NCBI GenBank assembly: GCA_016165875.1
Contig: JABBOT010000002.1
Coordinates: 27,170,265 to 27,234,264, forward strand
Source of the DNA: Acanthopleura granulata
Lineage: Eukaryota > Mollusca > Polyplacophora > Chitonida > Chitonidae
Length of the DNA stretch: 64,000 nucleotides
Direction of reading: 5' to 3'
Below the pieces are notes generated by a model, which made no database searches, was not told where the DNA came from, and saw nothing but the letters and a program-made list of their open reading frames with translations. Position 1 is the first letter of the stretch. Every line of letters starts with the position of its first letter. The position numbers and the translations under genes are program-made. Shown piece after piece: positions 1 to 13,957 of this stretch.

Positions 1-82
1 TCTCAGCAGGCTCATTGGTCAGCATGTCTGATCAGAGAACAGATCTCAACAGGCTCATTGGTCAGCCTGTCTGATCAGAGAA
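1..82. repeat. 43-bp tandem duplication
   Basis: Two copies of a 43-base unit lie head to tail, starting at 1 and at 44. They share CAGGCTCATTGG followed by the GTCTGATCAGAGAA block and differ at a few positions, so this is an old local duplication. A weaker match to about 25 bases of the unit (AGATCTCAA and CCTCATTGG) occurs at 46793-46816. The unit may therefore come from a dispersed element. The array may extend past the left edge. Confidence 0.85.
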
Positions 83-1650
83 AGCATCAGTGTCAAATTT
101 CATCTAGTTTAACTGAATCACTCATCTCTACTGCACATGCACTATCAATTCCACCTTCCAAAACCTAAATGTATCAATATTATAACCTGCAAGAAGGCCA
201 AATTTAAATAAATGATTCATATTGAGTCTTCGAAATGTCCAGATTAGGGGACAAACACAGTAAATACGTGTATATAGATATTCAAAATCCTGTAATTTCC
301 CTGTAATTAAAGGATATACATATAACCATATCAATTCGGGTCTTTTACAGAAATCATCATCCCAGGATTGGCTATGGTAGTTATGTAAATGATGAGCTCC
401 TAGCTCCTAGTAAGATGGGCCCAGGACTGATAAAGAGAAAAACTGTAATGCACAGTTTGTATATTATATGCCATCTCTGGGTTATTTCTTTTTTTTTTCC
501 CATCTTTCAGACTCTTAAAACCATTAAACAGAGCAACTGAATATGGCTTGTGGTGTTTTCATTAAGGCAAGACAATCAGCAAAGTGAGGAAAACTATCAA
601 GACAAAACAGTTTAGACGTGTTCAATTAAACAGGGTGTCAAATGTGTCATGGCAGCCTGATGTATCTGAAGACTCTGCATCATTTGCTGATTACAGCAGG
701 CATGCAGCATCAACCAATCAAATAATCAGCTGCACACAAATGCTGCTCTTTCAAAGTTTCATTAACATCTAATAATAAAGAAACCTAGTGGTAATGAGAA
801 ATGACTTCACTCCTAACATTTACTTAGGATACCAGAACTTCCAGACTCGCAAAATGGTAATATGAACGTGCCCTCTGCATAGTGTTAAATATATACAGGA
901 AATTACACCCTACCATACACAATTATAGAGAAATCTCTCATCACAGATCAACTTCATGAGGGATAAATAACTCAAAAGGGGCCTCTTAAGCCTTGTGGTC
1001 ATGGTGAATTAACAGAAGACACATGTAATGGGGAGCTTGTAAAACGCCTTTCCACCTGTAACAAAGGGGTCAAAAGCTATGTGCTCCTAAGTTCTATCCT
1101 ATTCTAAGTCACAATTCTCAGTACATGTGTGCTTGTAAAACACTTCCATAATACACAAGCACTGTAGTGTCACAACAGGAAACGATATGTTTTACTGCAG
1201 TCTGGATCCTATCGTGTAGCCCATATTAAACATGTTCTGGATAAGTCTTAACTTTGCCAAAAATATTTGCTTATATAAAATCAGTATCCAAATAATCCAA
1301 GGGTGGAAAGCAACATACAGATATTTATGGAAATCCAAGCCACAAATTTAAATCGCAGATTGAAATATTATTTTCAACTACATGTAGGTATTCCCCAACC
1401 AAGAAATGACCATGTACGTACTAAACCATAGAACAAAATCTTAGGTCGAAAATGAAAAATAAACAGAAACCCACACACTGGTCATTTGCAACAAGCCTTA
1501 CCATGCAGGACTATCCCAATGCCCAAAATCAATAAAATCTTATTTCATAGAATTACCATGATGGATCAAAGCTACAAGTAATCATGTCCACAAACCCCGT
1601 GAACAGCACATTTTATGGGGCGAGTTCTACATGTACATTCAGTAACTTAC
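83..1650. other. Non-coding stretch, nothing recognised
   Basis: AT-rich sequence with short homopolymers (a T/C run near 490). The open frames are short and show no splice-site pairing or family resemblance. I see no repeat copy here. Confidence 0.5.
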
Positions 1651-1783
1651 GAGGAGCAATCTGTAGTGTGTAGTGATCCCCTGCCTGATCGGCTTCACTT
1701 TTGCTCCTCTGAACTGGAGGATGTTTGCCCTTCTTTGGCTTCCAGGAAGCAGCTCTCCTCAAGTCCTGCATCTTGGTCCTTCT
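1651..1783 (-). CDS. Candidate internal exon, basic Ser/Lys-rich
   Basis: On the minus strand this segment is open from a CTACAG acceptor at 1784-1789 to a strong donor, CTC|GTAAGTTAC. It would encode 44 residues plus one base. The peptide is basic, with pieces such as DLRRAASWKPKKGK and RSKSEADQAG, similar in character to the common exons upstream. The acceptor has a poor pyrimidine tract. It starts in phase 0, whereas exon 13211-13315 ends with one base left over, so at least one unseen exon would have to lie between them. A competing minus frame through the same bases is acidic (KDQDAGLEESCFLEAKEGQ) and reaches a stop near 1694. I cannot decide which frame is used, or whether either is. 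Confidence 0.35.
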
Positions 1784-1949
1784 CTGTAGCATCATGACAG
1801 CCTGGTTTGCTCACTTGAGGAATGCTTACAATGGTAAGGCTCTTAACAACTGAGCTCTTGATGATTAGGGGATTATACCAAATTCAGTCCAGAAATACCT
1901 TAGACCCGGTCCTTGCTAACGGATTTCTACACAGTGTCCACCTTGGATA

Positions 1950-2510
1950 ATGTAACGTAGGTGTAAATTGATTTTCCCTCTCATTGTCCGACACAAGCGG
2001 TGTTTCAGGTAATATCCGCTGGAGCACTCGGGCCAGAACTGGTAGAGTAACACATCATCTGTACACAGCCACAACACTGCACCGTCATACAGGTATTCTG
2101 CTGATGTGAAAGCGATGAGGTTGGTGGGCTGAGGCCGTACCTACAGCAGCCACCCACCCACGGGAAATGGCACTGCAGTGTGCTCTGAGTGCCAATGTCA
2201 ATGGGGTATCACAGCATAGACCCGCACCTCCATCAATGACTTTCTCTGCCAATACCACTTCATATAACCAGTCGGAGTCTCCTTGACAACAAATGAAGCA
2301 AGGAATAATTATTTGTAATCTGGAACAAGGCTTGAATGAGTGGCCTGCAACTGGTTTAGTAGCCACCTGCTGTCGTGTTCAGACTGCAGACAGATAGTGG
2401 CTGAGCTGCGTTCTGGCTTCCAGTCAATACCAGCCTGTTGGATGTATAGATACCAATCCGTGCAGAGATGCGCACACAGACTGCTGATGCCAGTGGTCAC
2501 AGACTGACAC
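1950..2510 (-). other. Coding-like segment with shifting frames, possible gene fragment
   Basis: Three consecutive minus-strand open stretches look protein-like but lie in different frames. Near 2500-2310 one follows a CATCCAACAG acceptor and contains SRWLLNQLQATHSSLVPDYK before a stop. Near 2295-2090 another contains VIDGGAGLCCDTPLTLALRA, which resembles part of an ankyrin repeat. Near 2130-1925 a third contains PTNLIAFTSAEYLYDGAVLW and SGYYLKHRLCR before a stop. The frame changes suggest several small exons, a decayed gene copy or chance. I see no convincing splice sites joining them. The ankyrin resemblance is a weak impression, not an identification. Confidence 0.25.
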
Positions 2511-4035
2511 TAACAACTTGCCTGCATCTTACACTATCTCTGGCCAGCTCCCTTTAATTCAGTCAACTGGCAACAGTCTAGCGCTGCTGGAGTGAATGGC
2601 TTAACAGGAAGGTGAAAGATGCATGCTTCACTATGTATCCATTTACCTAGTGAGAGGGTAAGACACCTCCAAGCCAAGTCCAGACAGTACAAATAACAAA
2701 CATCTATACATGCACACAGAAACATCCAATTCTGTGTCAAAGCACTATTACATAAAACCATTTTGGAAAAAAAGGTTATTCATGGATACAAAGAGATGCA
2801 ATATTCCAGGTTGTACCCTCGAAATATCACAGATGTAAGTGCATGATTTTCACATCATAAAAACCTTAACCAGACTTTTATATTATTGACACCAGCGCAT
2901 TGAGACTCATTTATCTCTGTGAACATTAACAACCATTACTATAGCATAATACACAGTTTGCAGTCATGCAATGCATGAAATAAATGATTTTGAACGCAGC
3001 AGTTAGTATGGTTGATTTAGGCTATTTCAACACCCTGAGCCATTAACACCAATATAGGGGAGTTGAGATTTCTTACTGATGCTGTATGAATATCGTGGCT
3101 AGTCCATATTTTATTTTCAAAAAAGGAGATAATAAATATTTAACTAGATCCCAAGGGTTGTGAAATGTGCCTATTGCTCTTCTTCTAATTTTATTCTTCT
3201 TGTAACTGGTGACCTGTTTTCTTTCAGTGCAATGCATTAGTCTTCTCCATGCACAAAGTATCTAGCCGTTATTGTGTCTGTAATGGGGAACCCTGCAGCA
3301 GTCCTTGGCACCATTCTATGTCGATCTTTCCTTACCCAGTTCATGACATTAGTTTAAAGAGAATACACTGCACTAGAACATTATATTGCGATATACTGTT
3401 ACACTGAAGACATTTTCCCTACCAAAATTTTCCAATGTCCTTACCATTTCCATTTGTTTGGTTAGTGTGAGGACCAGCTCAGCCCAAAATACCTTCTTTA
3501 TTTGAATCATGTTGTAAGCAGCAATAGATCAAAGCAACACATCATAATACATGTTTATTATAAATTTTTGTCAAGCTCCTATCATGTGTACTGGCAAGAT
3601 GCCAGCTGGAGGCTTTGGATCCTTCAATATACCACCACTGCTTGTAACTGGTGAGGGGCATCAGCTAAATGTATTTTGTCAACTGAAAACTGGCACCATG
3701 CACTTGGTTGTGGTTAAAGGATTGTGAGCTGACTTGACACCTTGCAGAGAATCGCTCAACTGCTAACGCCATTGTTATGGAAATTTTTACTGTTATGCAC
3801 AGAACCCCATAGAGAACAACTGATCAACAAATGCAGTACAGTCATATGAAATACACATGTACAGAAATTATTCTTAAATTAAATGCAATAAAAATTTTTA
3901 CCAAAGTTTACAGGTTCATCATGCGACATCAACAGTCATTTTGTAAGATAAAATTCCTAATTTGAATCAGACACTTTATTTGTGAGGATGGGAAGCGGCA
4001 TTTTCAAGAAATATACATGTATACTAAACCGAAAA

Positions 4036-4172
4036 TCCAGCAACCTGCAGATTGTCTTGAGGACAGAGTCTGAGAGAACTTTGGCTCTGTCCACTTTCCT
4101 TTCACCATAATGCTGGCTGCCATTGTATAAGTGAAATATTCTTGAGACCGGCATAAAATACATAAATGAACC
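4036..4172 (+). mobile_element. SINE fragment (3' part)
   Basis: This copy retains the body from CAGCAACCTGCAGAT, the CACCATAATGCTGGCTGCC block and the TAAGTGAAATATTCTTGAG tail motif. It lacks the tRNA-like head and is diverged. The tail lies at the right end, so orientation is plus. Confidence 0.8.
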
Positions 4173-7100
4173 GAAAATCAAATATTTCTCTAACACTCAA
4201 CATTTGAAAACATATGAAGCTGGGCAACACATCTGTTTCGGTACAGAACTAAAACTGTCCACAAAGCTAAAAATGTCTCAGGATATTTGTTTAATAATAT
4301 GCTCATTAATATTTTATAATAGTAAACAAATGCCTGCAGGCGGTCATACGCACAGCCACTGTTTAAGTTACCCTGAAATAGGAGGCAAAGGGACAGAATG
4401 GCTAAAAATTGCATGTGAGCTTTGCTAGGAAACCATGAAAGTACAACAACCCGCTCTATTCTGATTTTTACTCCAGTCCTGTCTGTTATTCTTGGGCAGT
4501 AACCGAAGAGGTCAGGTCAAATTGCATACCCGCCATTTGAAACTTCTAGATTATTCTTTATTTCCACCATTTTTATGACTACCCAAGCCCTTGATTGCCA
4601 CAAGGTAGGCCTAAATACAATTAAAACTGTTAAATACAGCCATGTAAGCTATCTTGGAAGTCAGGCAGTCAATGTAACGACTGGAATGTGACATTTACTG
4701 TTACCATGTTTAAAAAAGCGCACACGCATTCGATGGCCTTTCAGGATATAAAACTAGAAGGATAATAAACGAAAGCACTACTGCAGACATAATCAAAAGT
4801 TTTATTCAATGAGTAATCATTGCATGTATATCCCAACAAAACAATGAAGAAAACACCACAAAAGGAAGCTAATATTTGACCATAACACATGGTCTATTTC
4901 ATTAAACGCACCAACATTGAGTACTTCGGTGAAACTACGTCTTGAAATTTCTCAATTTTTCATGCCTCTATAATGGGCCACTGGCGATTCTCACTAATAG
5001 ATCCATAATTAATGCATAAATAAAGATATTCTCAGTATTCAGCATGCATGAGAATGCAATATAGAAAATCAGATAAAAGTCTAGTCAGACTAGGTGGGAT
5101 AAGCTCTGATGTGGAGATCAAAACAAACAGCGCCATCCATGACGTCATCCATATAACCCCATCACAGCAGCAATCTAATGGAGTGGACGTTCACACTAGA
5201 CAATAAGCATCAATACCAACTGACCAATTTCAATAAACAAACGGTTTCTACACAAGTATGGGGTCTTAAAATAGGCACTACACACTTCTACTAACAAACC
5301 AATCCCATTTTGGAAAACACAGGAATTATAATAAAGTATTCTGAATTATTTTTGTTATAAACAAAGTCCCATTGCATTTAGAGAATGTCTGGGTAAATAA
5401 GGAATCAGATATCCAGCTGAGTATAAAGGTGTGATAGGAAGTTTCATAATTCCACCCAACAAACTATTTCAAAAGAAAGGGATTCTTATGAATAGATAAT
5501 TCATTTATAAAAGAATAATATTCAGTTTTAGAAACTTCAGGACAGAGCTAAGCTTCTAGAAAAATGTTGACATTTATTGTTCACCATCTGTCATCAAGGG
5601 GAGGATTAAAGCTGTTCTATGTCAACCACAACTCACAGTTAGACAGTATGGCCAGTCAGTCAGTAGATCGACCCGGCTCGAGATCACCGTATTTCACCTG
5701 ATGTTTTGGCTGTAAAAATGTACATTCAGAAGCACACAAATATAATACTTTTGACTGCCAACACTTCCATTTTTGTCACACAAAAGTAATCAAACTGCAC
5801 AAAAAGACTTGTTTCTGACCCTAGAAGACAGATGAATCAATCAGAATCAAGCAAAGTATGTTATTTGAAGGAGGCTAAAAATCAGGTGAAATACAGTAAC
5901 TGCTCACAGTCAAATATCTGGTCGTTTAGACCTTAAAGCACTGATGGGTAACTGAAAACACATGTATGGACATTCAGGATGGCCATACACACAGAATGTT
6001 TTTTTCAACAAAAACTTCATCAATACCATTTTTATGCAAGAAAAAATAATGGGCAGAATGGCTAATCACAATTAAACTTTTCATGACACAAATCAATATT
6101 TCATTACATTTGTTATCAATGTCCTAGAAGCTAAAGTTTACAAAAATCACCTCACTGTACATATTTACCAAAAAGTATCAATTTCTATATTCTATTCCGA
6201 TGTCTTTGTGGGTGTGCCTAGTGCATTAGTTATACCGAATCTATTGCTAAACAAATCCAACCAAAAACAGTTTCACACGTTAGTCTAAACTTGAGTTGAC
6301 GGCATATTTGCAAAATCAATGAAAGAAATCAAAATGATTCTATTTAGGGTAAAAGAGAGCTTCTCCTATGGTATCACCGAATGACAAATCAAATACAGTC
6401 ACAACATCTGTCAATTATTACTCGGCGACTGAAAATATTAGTTTCCCCGAGTTTCCACACCACAGCCGAGTAATCCATTTTTAGTACGAGGATAAAGAGA
6501 TCACTGATTGTTCCAGGCCATAAATAGATATGACTTGACGCTAACGCAAAGGCAGGCAACTCAGCAATAGCACGTAAACACTGAGTCGAGATGAAGTTTT
6601 CAGCAACCAGTTTTCTTCTGGCTATCAGTGACACAAACACCAGCAGATATAATTACTCTCATAATAATTATATGAGTAATCAATAATCACTCTCACAATT
6701 TAAATCTTTTAAGGTTTAACCAGAGCAATGCTTTCTGTGAAGGGATACCAAAGCATGTATTTTGGAGGAAATAAACAACCAGTATCTAATCAATGTCTTC
6801 AGTATTTTTGATAAAACCGAAAGTTATACTTTGATTCCATTTTCAAAGAGAAAGTTACCACCGAATGGTAGGCAAGTCATGTGGAACAGATGAGAACCTA
6901 CCTGCCAAAATGTTGGCTACTATCCTTCTAAACATCTCAACATTACCACTTCTGGCATGTATTCTTATTTGTACTCTATGTGAATAAGACTGTGTTTGCA
7001 AGTAATGCTTGCCTCCACACTGTTACATCAACCACAAAACTCTACTTGATATACTTCGTAACGAAAAAAAAACTGCCAGCTTTCATTATCACATTTTGTG

Positions 7101-10100
7101 GCCAAATGGAGAAAGAGTTGCTATCATAATGAAATGTGCACAGCTTACCCAAAAGACTCGACAAAGTTTACCTAAGTGGTAATAGACTCTATAAAACAAC
7201 AAGGTCAACTCTGTGAACAATAGAACATAATTCAGAAAAAATTAGCTTTGATAGCTACCCAATTCTGCCAGCAATATTCCCTAGACTATGTCACTTGGGT
7301 TTTTGTAAACACACTGGTCTTGGTGGAAAATGTCACCTCACGCAGACAAAAGGTCCTTGCCAACAATCAGGGCATACCCTAACTTACACGTCACACCCAC
7401 TGTTACTCAGGCTCCTATTATCTCACTGATCTATGGCTGATATAACAAAACTGATCAGCAATAAGGAAAAAGTATTTTGTAAACAGTAATTTATTTCCTT
7501 AAGAAAAAATGGGCAGCTTACAAGTATACAGAGACTCCCTTTACCTTTGCTCAGGCAACACTCAGATCCATCTGCACGTATATATGCTCACTTAATTAAG
7601 AGCCAATACAAAGTACTATACAGGATTCCATAAAACTGTGTACGAACTGCACATGGAGTTGAAGTTCCTCCACAGTCATGACAAGGGTAAGATCCATTTG
7701 CACAAACATTCTCCTAGACAAGAACTCAATAACACAGGACTCTGATGAGACACAATCAGTACTGAGTCAGACCGAACATATCAACTAGCTGTCATACCAC
7801 AGTAAGAGGTCAGGGCAAGTAATTATCCTCATTATCAAATATCAATAATGTAGGGTTAAACAGAAGGTTACAGAATGTCAAAAGGAACTAATACTAAAAG
7901 GTCAACGGAGTAAATAGGCTTGTCAGCAAAGATCCATTACAGTAAGGCAGCATCACATCAATGCATCAGACCATTTAACATGTAACAATGCCACAAACTT
8001 GATACTCCCTAGCCCTACATGGAGCTCTAAACCAAACATCTTTTCTATTAACTGTGAACAGCCTGTACACGTACAGAGATACAAGCACAAGTAGGGAGTA
8101 ACAACCTGACCATTAATTATCTACTAAGTAATTTTTTTTTTTCACCTTTACTTCAATAAATGGCTAAAATTATAGTACGACAGGTATGTTAAGAAACAAA
8201 TCAAATGTGAATATAATCCCTTACTGGAAGAGACTTTATTAGCAGACAAGAGTGCAAGGTGTGCCAGAAAGGAAAGAAAAGCAAACGAGGCACAAAGCTA
8301 ATTTCAAACACACATGTTTTGTATGGTTGTATGTACTATACACCACATTGTGGTAACAGAACAGTAATTACATGAAGTCCTAAAGGCATACAAGAATATT
8401 ACAAGGAAAACATTAGGTAAACAGACAGAAGGCCCTTTTTTCACAATAACTTTTCAATATACAGGAGATATCGAGTGTGACCATGCCAGAGGTAGATTAG
8501 AATGGATCAGTCAGTATATTCTTCTGGCACACATATTCCCTTATGAAGTTCTACAAATGAATGCCAGCAGCACTAATATGAATATGCACATATCTGGGCA
8601 ATATGAGAATCTTGCTTAAGTTCTGAGATAGGACTATTGACCGGGAACCAGGAAGTTTGCCACAGACTAGGTTTACATAGGTTATAGATTGTTCAATGTT
8701 ATCCCAGTGAACTGTTATTGTACGAAGGCACCACAGGGCAACACAGAGCCTTCTGGGTAAAGTCAGCTTTGACTGAACTAGTTCTCACCTCTATGCCCTG
8801 GTAGAATTCCCAATCTCCTGCAGTCACCAGGCCAACATACAAAAGGTATAATTAAGGTTTTTTTCTTGGAATGATTGATTAGGAAGTCTTCTAATCACTG
8901 GATTTTCTCAAAAAATATTTGCTCTCATGAGTTTGCTTTTCACCAGCATCAGCAGACTTGATATCATAATATTTGGCCATTGTCATAAAATTCTCAGGAG
9001 AAATCATTACAAAATTGACTTAACTTGCCAGATTATTTTGAAAGAATTTTAAAAATCCAGACATGTTTTTATAATGCTATGGTAAATAAATGTTTGGTTT
9101 GGAAAACAATCAGCATGAGTAAAACAGAATGTTTATTCAATGATGATGTAAAAAAAAATACAAATATGGAAAAAATACATGTTTTAAACCCATCAGGACA
9201 ATTTACACAAAGGCCATTGTGCTTTCAGTCCATAAATGGTGTTTTGAGGACTGTTTTTTGCCAAGAGCAAGATATACCATTTCTCCTACACATGTCCAGT
9301 TAATATATAAAAATAAATGTCCCTGTTCATGGATGCATATATTCTGGAAGATGGGGTAAACAGTGCCAATTATAACAGGGATTTTGTCTTGACCAAGCAA
9401 GACCAATACAATTGGCATCGTTTTGCAATTAAAGATGAATTATTGAACTGGGCTACAGTCAACTCTTTATAGGAGTCCACAACCCTGACAAAGAGAAGTT
9501 TCCACTGCACAGATAAATGGCTTACTGCATCCTCATTGGACCAGGGGCCCTAGTCCATCGGTCTCTGCCAGTCAGACAAGCTGCTCGGATCAACTGCCGA
9601 TACCGACTCCAATCAGCCAATCAGCCAGTTTTTTCTTTTTTTTTTTAGTTTACCATTTTCTCCATCCAAACAACACTACACAAAGAGCGGCAACAGAGCC
9701 CAGGTATTACTGGAGGGTCCAATCAACAAACGTAAGGAGCATTTATGTAGGGATAACCTGCAGTCAAACTAATTAGCAATAAAAAAAACAACATAGATGA
9801 AACCACTGTACATCCCATAAATGTGTGCTATACATGTGTGCAATACATGCATGCTACACATGCGTGCTATACATGTAATGAATAATTTATGGACCAGTTT
9901 AGAAATCAATGCAACCATAAATCAAAGGATGCCAATTTTTCAGGTTACAAATCGTGGAAATCTTGTAATAGTGATAAATGTCACAATTATTTTCATTAAT
10001 TTTATAGAACATCTACATTTTAAACATGATTATTTTATCTTTGTAAGATGAGAAATACTGAAGTTGAAAGCACTGAGTTTCTTTCATTGATTCTCTGTGT

Positions 10101-10480
10101 GTCACACAAACTTTGTTTCCTTGTCCACATGCATTACCATTCCAGTCAGATGACTATCAACCATTCAGAGAGCCAAGGACAGAAAAAATCAATCAAATCT
10201 TTAGAAAACTAGGTCAAAATGGCGCTAGCCACCCTGCAGACAGTTAAACCTTCCAGAGAGCCACTTTTATGGCACATTGCTTCTCTGAACTAATCTGATT
10301 AGGGGTCAAATTAAGGCCTACATCTTTTTTTAAACACTGAGACCACTGATAAATGGTGCTGTGCACTACCATACTGGGTCACTGTAGTTGAATCCTGTGT
10401 GCTGTGAGGGCCCAATTATCACCCTGCATTCTTATTATGATACTAACAGAACTCTTTGTTCTGTTCTGTGGGTTCAATTA

Positions 10481-10542
10481 TTTTATTTGATTGGGGTATA
10501 ATGCTTTACTCTAGAATACTTCACTTATATGATGGCTGGCAC
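10481..10542 (-). mobile_element. SINE tail fragment
   Basis: Reverse-strand copy of the SINE 3' end only: TTTTATTTGATTGGGG, then CTCTAGAATACTTCACTTATA, then GATGGCTGGC. The rest of the element is absent, as is usual for 5'-truncated copies. Confidence 0.75.
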
Positions 10543-13210
10543 GTTAATGATAGAACTAAAGAATTCACAAATTTGAAACTGAGATATACTAGATGAAATC
10601 CAGATTTGCAAAGTTTGATATTCCTTTAGTCAGAAAACAATAACTGGATAAGTAGCACAGGAAATGGGCAGTGTCAATATATAAATGCATTCTGAAAAGT
10701 TCAGGGTTTACGACCTGATGGCTACAATCTACCCAGTAATACAAAAACTGCCTTCCTGGCAAGCTTAAGACATGATCATTTACTGTGTTCAGACATAAAT
10801 GCGGAGAACATTTCCATTGTGACCCTTACATCTCACTGGACATTTCAGCCTGAAGGCCTTGCATATTTATCATGGACACCTCATAAAGAGTTGGATCTCT
10901 GTCCTAATATCCAGCCTACCGAGACAGACCTACTGGGAGAATATTGAAATATATGGTAATGGTTCAGTAAAATTTCATTGCATATATCTCTGTTTGTGTA
11001 ACTCAATTATGAATTGGCAGGGACCAACAGAACTTTGATCTGGCAAGGATCAATTACTTTTAATGGCATTAATTTTTTTCACACATTCAAAAATATTTTA
11101 CAGGTTTATCTTGATATTTTAAGATCATACTTAAAAGCTACATATAACTTAATGAATGTTACAGTAGCAGTTATATAGTGAAAGGCCACTTTGAATTTAA
11201 TACAGTGAGTAACTGGCAATATGCTAAATAGGACAAACTTAAGCAAAGGCTGATCAATGCAGCTCTCAGTAAACATTACTACAGGTATAGAGGATATTTA
11301 TGCAGGTTTAGATCATCTATACTATGATGACTTATAGGAACAGATACAACAATTTTCTGCCCAGTGTAAGATATCAGTTTACTTCATCATCACTGCCGTC
11401 AATCACTCAACATATAAGTCCAGCCAAATAGCACATATTTACCAGCTGATAGGCATAAACTATCATAAATCAGCCCTGTAGACTTCCTCTCAATGTTCTC
11501 TGTGATTGTTACGGGGCATAACACTTGTCATCCCAGCTCCTGCAAATGTTCTCTTCACAGCCAAATCTTACTCAAGTAATCTGATGTCAGAATCAATCGG
11601 ATGAATGCATGTGGGACAAATGCAGCTTTCACTCATCGGGCCAGTATAAATACATTCAACCTCAAGTCTAAGTCAAATGTGTGCTATCCATAAATGCAAC
11701 AATCAGAATTAACCATATGCACACTTCGAATTTTGTCTCTATTGTCTTTTTCTCTGGAATGGAGTGCAACTTATGATATATTTACACACTTTGCTAAATT
11801 CTGAGTGAATGTAAATAGCCCATTAATAACTGAAATCACTTCTGAAAATAATGCTTTGGGTATATTATCTTCTCTATAACAAGCCTCTGGCCATTTCCTT
11901 CAAAGATGGCATACCGATAGAGCTATGTTGTGTCCAGTCACCCCGGCATGCATTTATACAGGTTCTTGTCTATGGATGGCGCATGAGTCTGCATCATCAT
12001 CATAGAGCAGTATTTGATATTTATCATGTGTCTATGTGTTTGTCTGACAGCTGGCCTTGGCGAGTCCCCCTCTGCCAGATGCTACCAGCAGGCTGGCTCA
12101 TGCACTGTCTCACCACGATGGAGACATACCATGCTAACGCCTCATAATCACTCCTATCTTCTTCACCAGATATCAACTTCTTCTGACTCCAGTGCCTCTC
12201 TTTATTAATCCCCCCACAGGACCGCACCATTAGGAATAATAAGATTTTAGAATACACAGCCCAGTTTTGCAGGAAAATCAATACAGCTGCCTCCTTTGCT
12301 ATTCAGAAACAAAGCCATTCATCTAAGTGGCCGAGGATGTAGATAATAAGCCCCATCTCTCCTGTCTTGATACACACCTTGTATCAGGCTATATGAAGGG
12401 AAAATGGCAGCGAAGTCAGATCACAACACACAAACACATCACAGACCAATCACTGGGATTACGTCATGCACAGTGCTCTGGTAATACATAAAATCCATGG
12501 CAAATCATTACGACCGGTACAGCTGTATGGTGCCAGGCTTCACTATCTTTCTCCATCACTTGGCAATTCTATCAACATGACTCATACTACATTACAGAGA
12601 TCAACAAGCATTTCTGTGGGAGAGCAAACAGATGCATTATCCTATTCCATATCAGTGATAGAGATTATGCTAATAATTTGCTTTGTAACCTGTTGTATTG
12701 AGTGAACTGATTGATAAATAAAATTTTCACACCTTCAAGAAATGGTGTTGATCAATTTTTCAAGAAGGCTAATAATTATTACCAGTGGACACAATAGGTC
12801 TTTAATGATGTAGTTACAATGAAAACTCTAAATAAGGTACAGAGATTAAAAATCAATGTCTGTGTCCTGGGAAAACTCATTCCTATGCGAGTTAATAAAT
12901 CACGTTCATAGACACACTATTGGAACCAGCATAATCTGGCAGCCATAGGCATGAAGGAGTTGTCTCCCTTGATTAACAACAATCCCAACGTCCCCAGCAT
13001 AACAGCAAGTTCAACCATGGGAACGGTTGCAGTTAAAATGCACAATAAACCTGAAACTAACCAATCTGACCCCTCTTCACTGTTCAGGTGCATTCAATAC
13101 TACACTAATCATCTGTTAAAGTTTTATACTAATTGTAGTTCAAATTCTGTGGTCACAGATCAGTATTGGCATACTAACCTAGAAGCCACACAGATATAAA
13201 ATTTACTCAC

Positions 13211-13315
13211 ATTTGTCACGGTAACGGCTGCTCTTCTGCAAATTCCTCTGGCGCCGCCTGTCCAAACTATAACTTCTGTGACATCTCTTCTCTTTCATGT
13301 CTGTCGAGGAGGAGT
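13211..13315 (-). CDS. Common coding exon B, Arg/Ser-rich
   Basis: The acceptor is a good CTTTTTCAG at 13316-13324. The donor is AAAT|GTGAGTAAA. Length is 105 bases: two bases completing a codon, 34 codons and one base over. Joined to exon A (which ends with G), the split codon reads GAC (Asp). The peptide includes DSSSTDMKEKRCHRSYSLD and RRRQRNLQKSSRYRDK. It is strongly basic with clustered serines, which suggests a disordered region. The RCHRSYSLD site is of a kind that basophilic kinases could phosphorylate, though that is inference. No domain is recognised. The following exon has not been located with confidence. Confidence 0.8.
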
Positions 13316-13957
13316 CTGAAAAAGATCCATACATCAGCAAATCTAACAATCTGCAAATCATTCCCTGGGGGTTGTGAAAATTCCAGATTACAAATGTTAA
13401 ATGACCTAAGGGTACACGTAAGACTGAGTTGCATATTTTGCCTGCTTATAAGAGTTCCACCCAGTTTAAAAAGGTAATTTAAAGTTGTTTTTTTTTGTAA
13501 AATAGGGGCATATCCAACTGGAAAACTAAGTTTAAAACACCATAAGTGATATTTTTGGACATTTATTTGCCTCTATAAATTGCACTTTTCTGGGTTGAAA
13601 TTTTAGTTCATTTAGCTGACCTGAATTCTGTGACATTTCATCTGTTTAATGTCTGTCATGGAGAAGTCCCAAATTGAGTTGTACATCAGTAATCTAACAA
13701 TCTGCAAATAATTTCTTAAGACTTATTGAGAAGTTCTAAATTATAAGTAAATGTATTCTGTGATATTTCATCTGCTTCAGAGGAATTTCAAATAACTGTT
13801 TCAGACATCAAACAATTTAGTCCTGAAACGTATCATAATTTGGCCCAGTTTGTGCTAGGGCACATACTGCATCTGTACAATAATTAATTTGTGATAACCA
13901 ACAGTGTCCATATATAATTTATATGTGACTAAACAGGTACAGGTTATAACCTCTGAC

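Larger units (their letters stand above)
2511..13210. other. Intron-like region, about 10.7 kb
   Basis: AT-rich sequence immediately downstream (minus sense) of the donor at 13210. Apart from two SINE fragments (4036-4172, 10481-10542) I find no feature with good support. A minus stretch at about 12130-12190 (KKLISGEEDRSDYEALAW, ending at GCATG|GTATGT) looks coding-like. Splicing exon 13211-13315 into it would create a TAA or TAG codon, so I do not call it an exon. CCAAT pairs at 9609-9621 and a palindromic CRE at 5140-5147 are isolated. Confidence 0.5.

Noticed and set aside
12130..12190. Minus-strand peptide KKLISGEEDRSDYEALAW before a GTATGT donor
   Set aside because: Joining exon B (leaving T) to the available acceptors gives TAA or TAG, and the acceptor has no clear pyrimidine tract.
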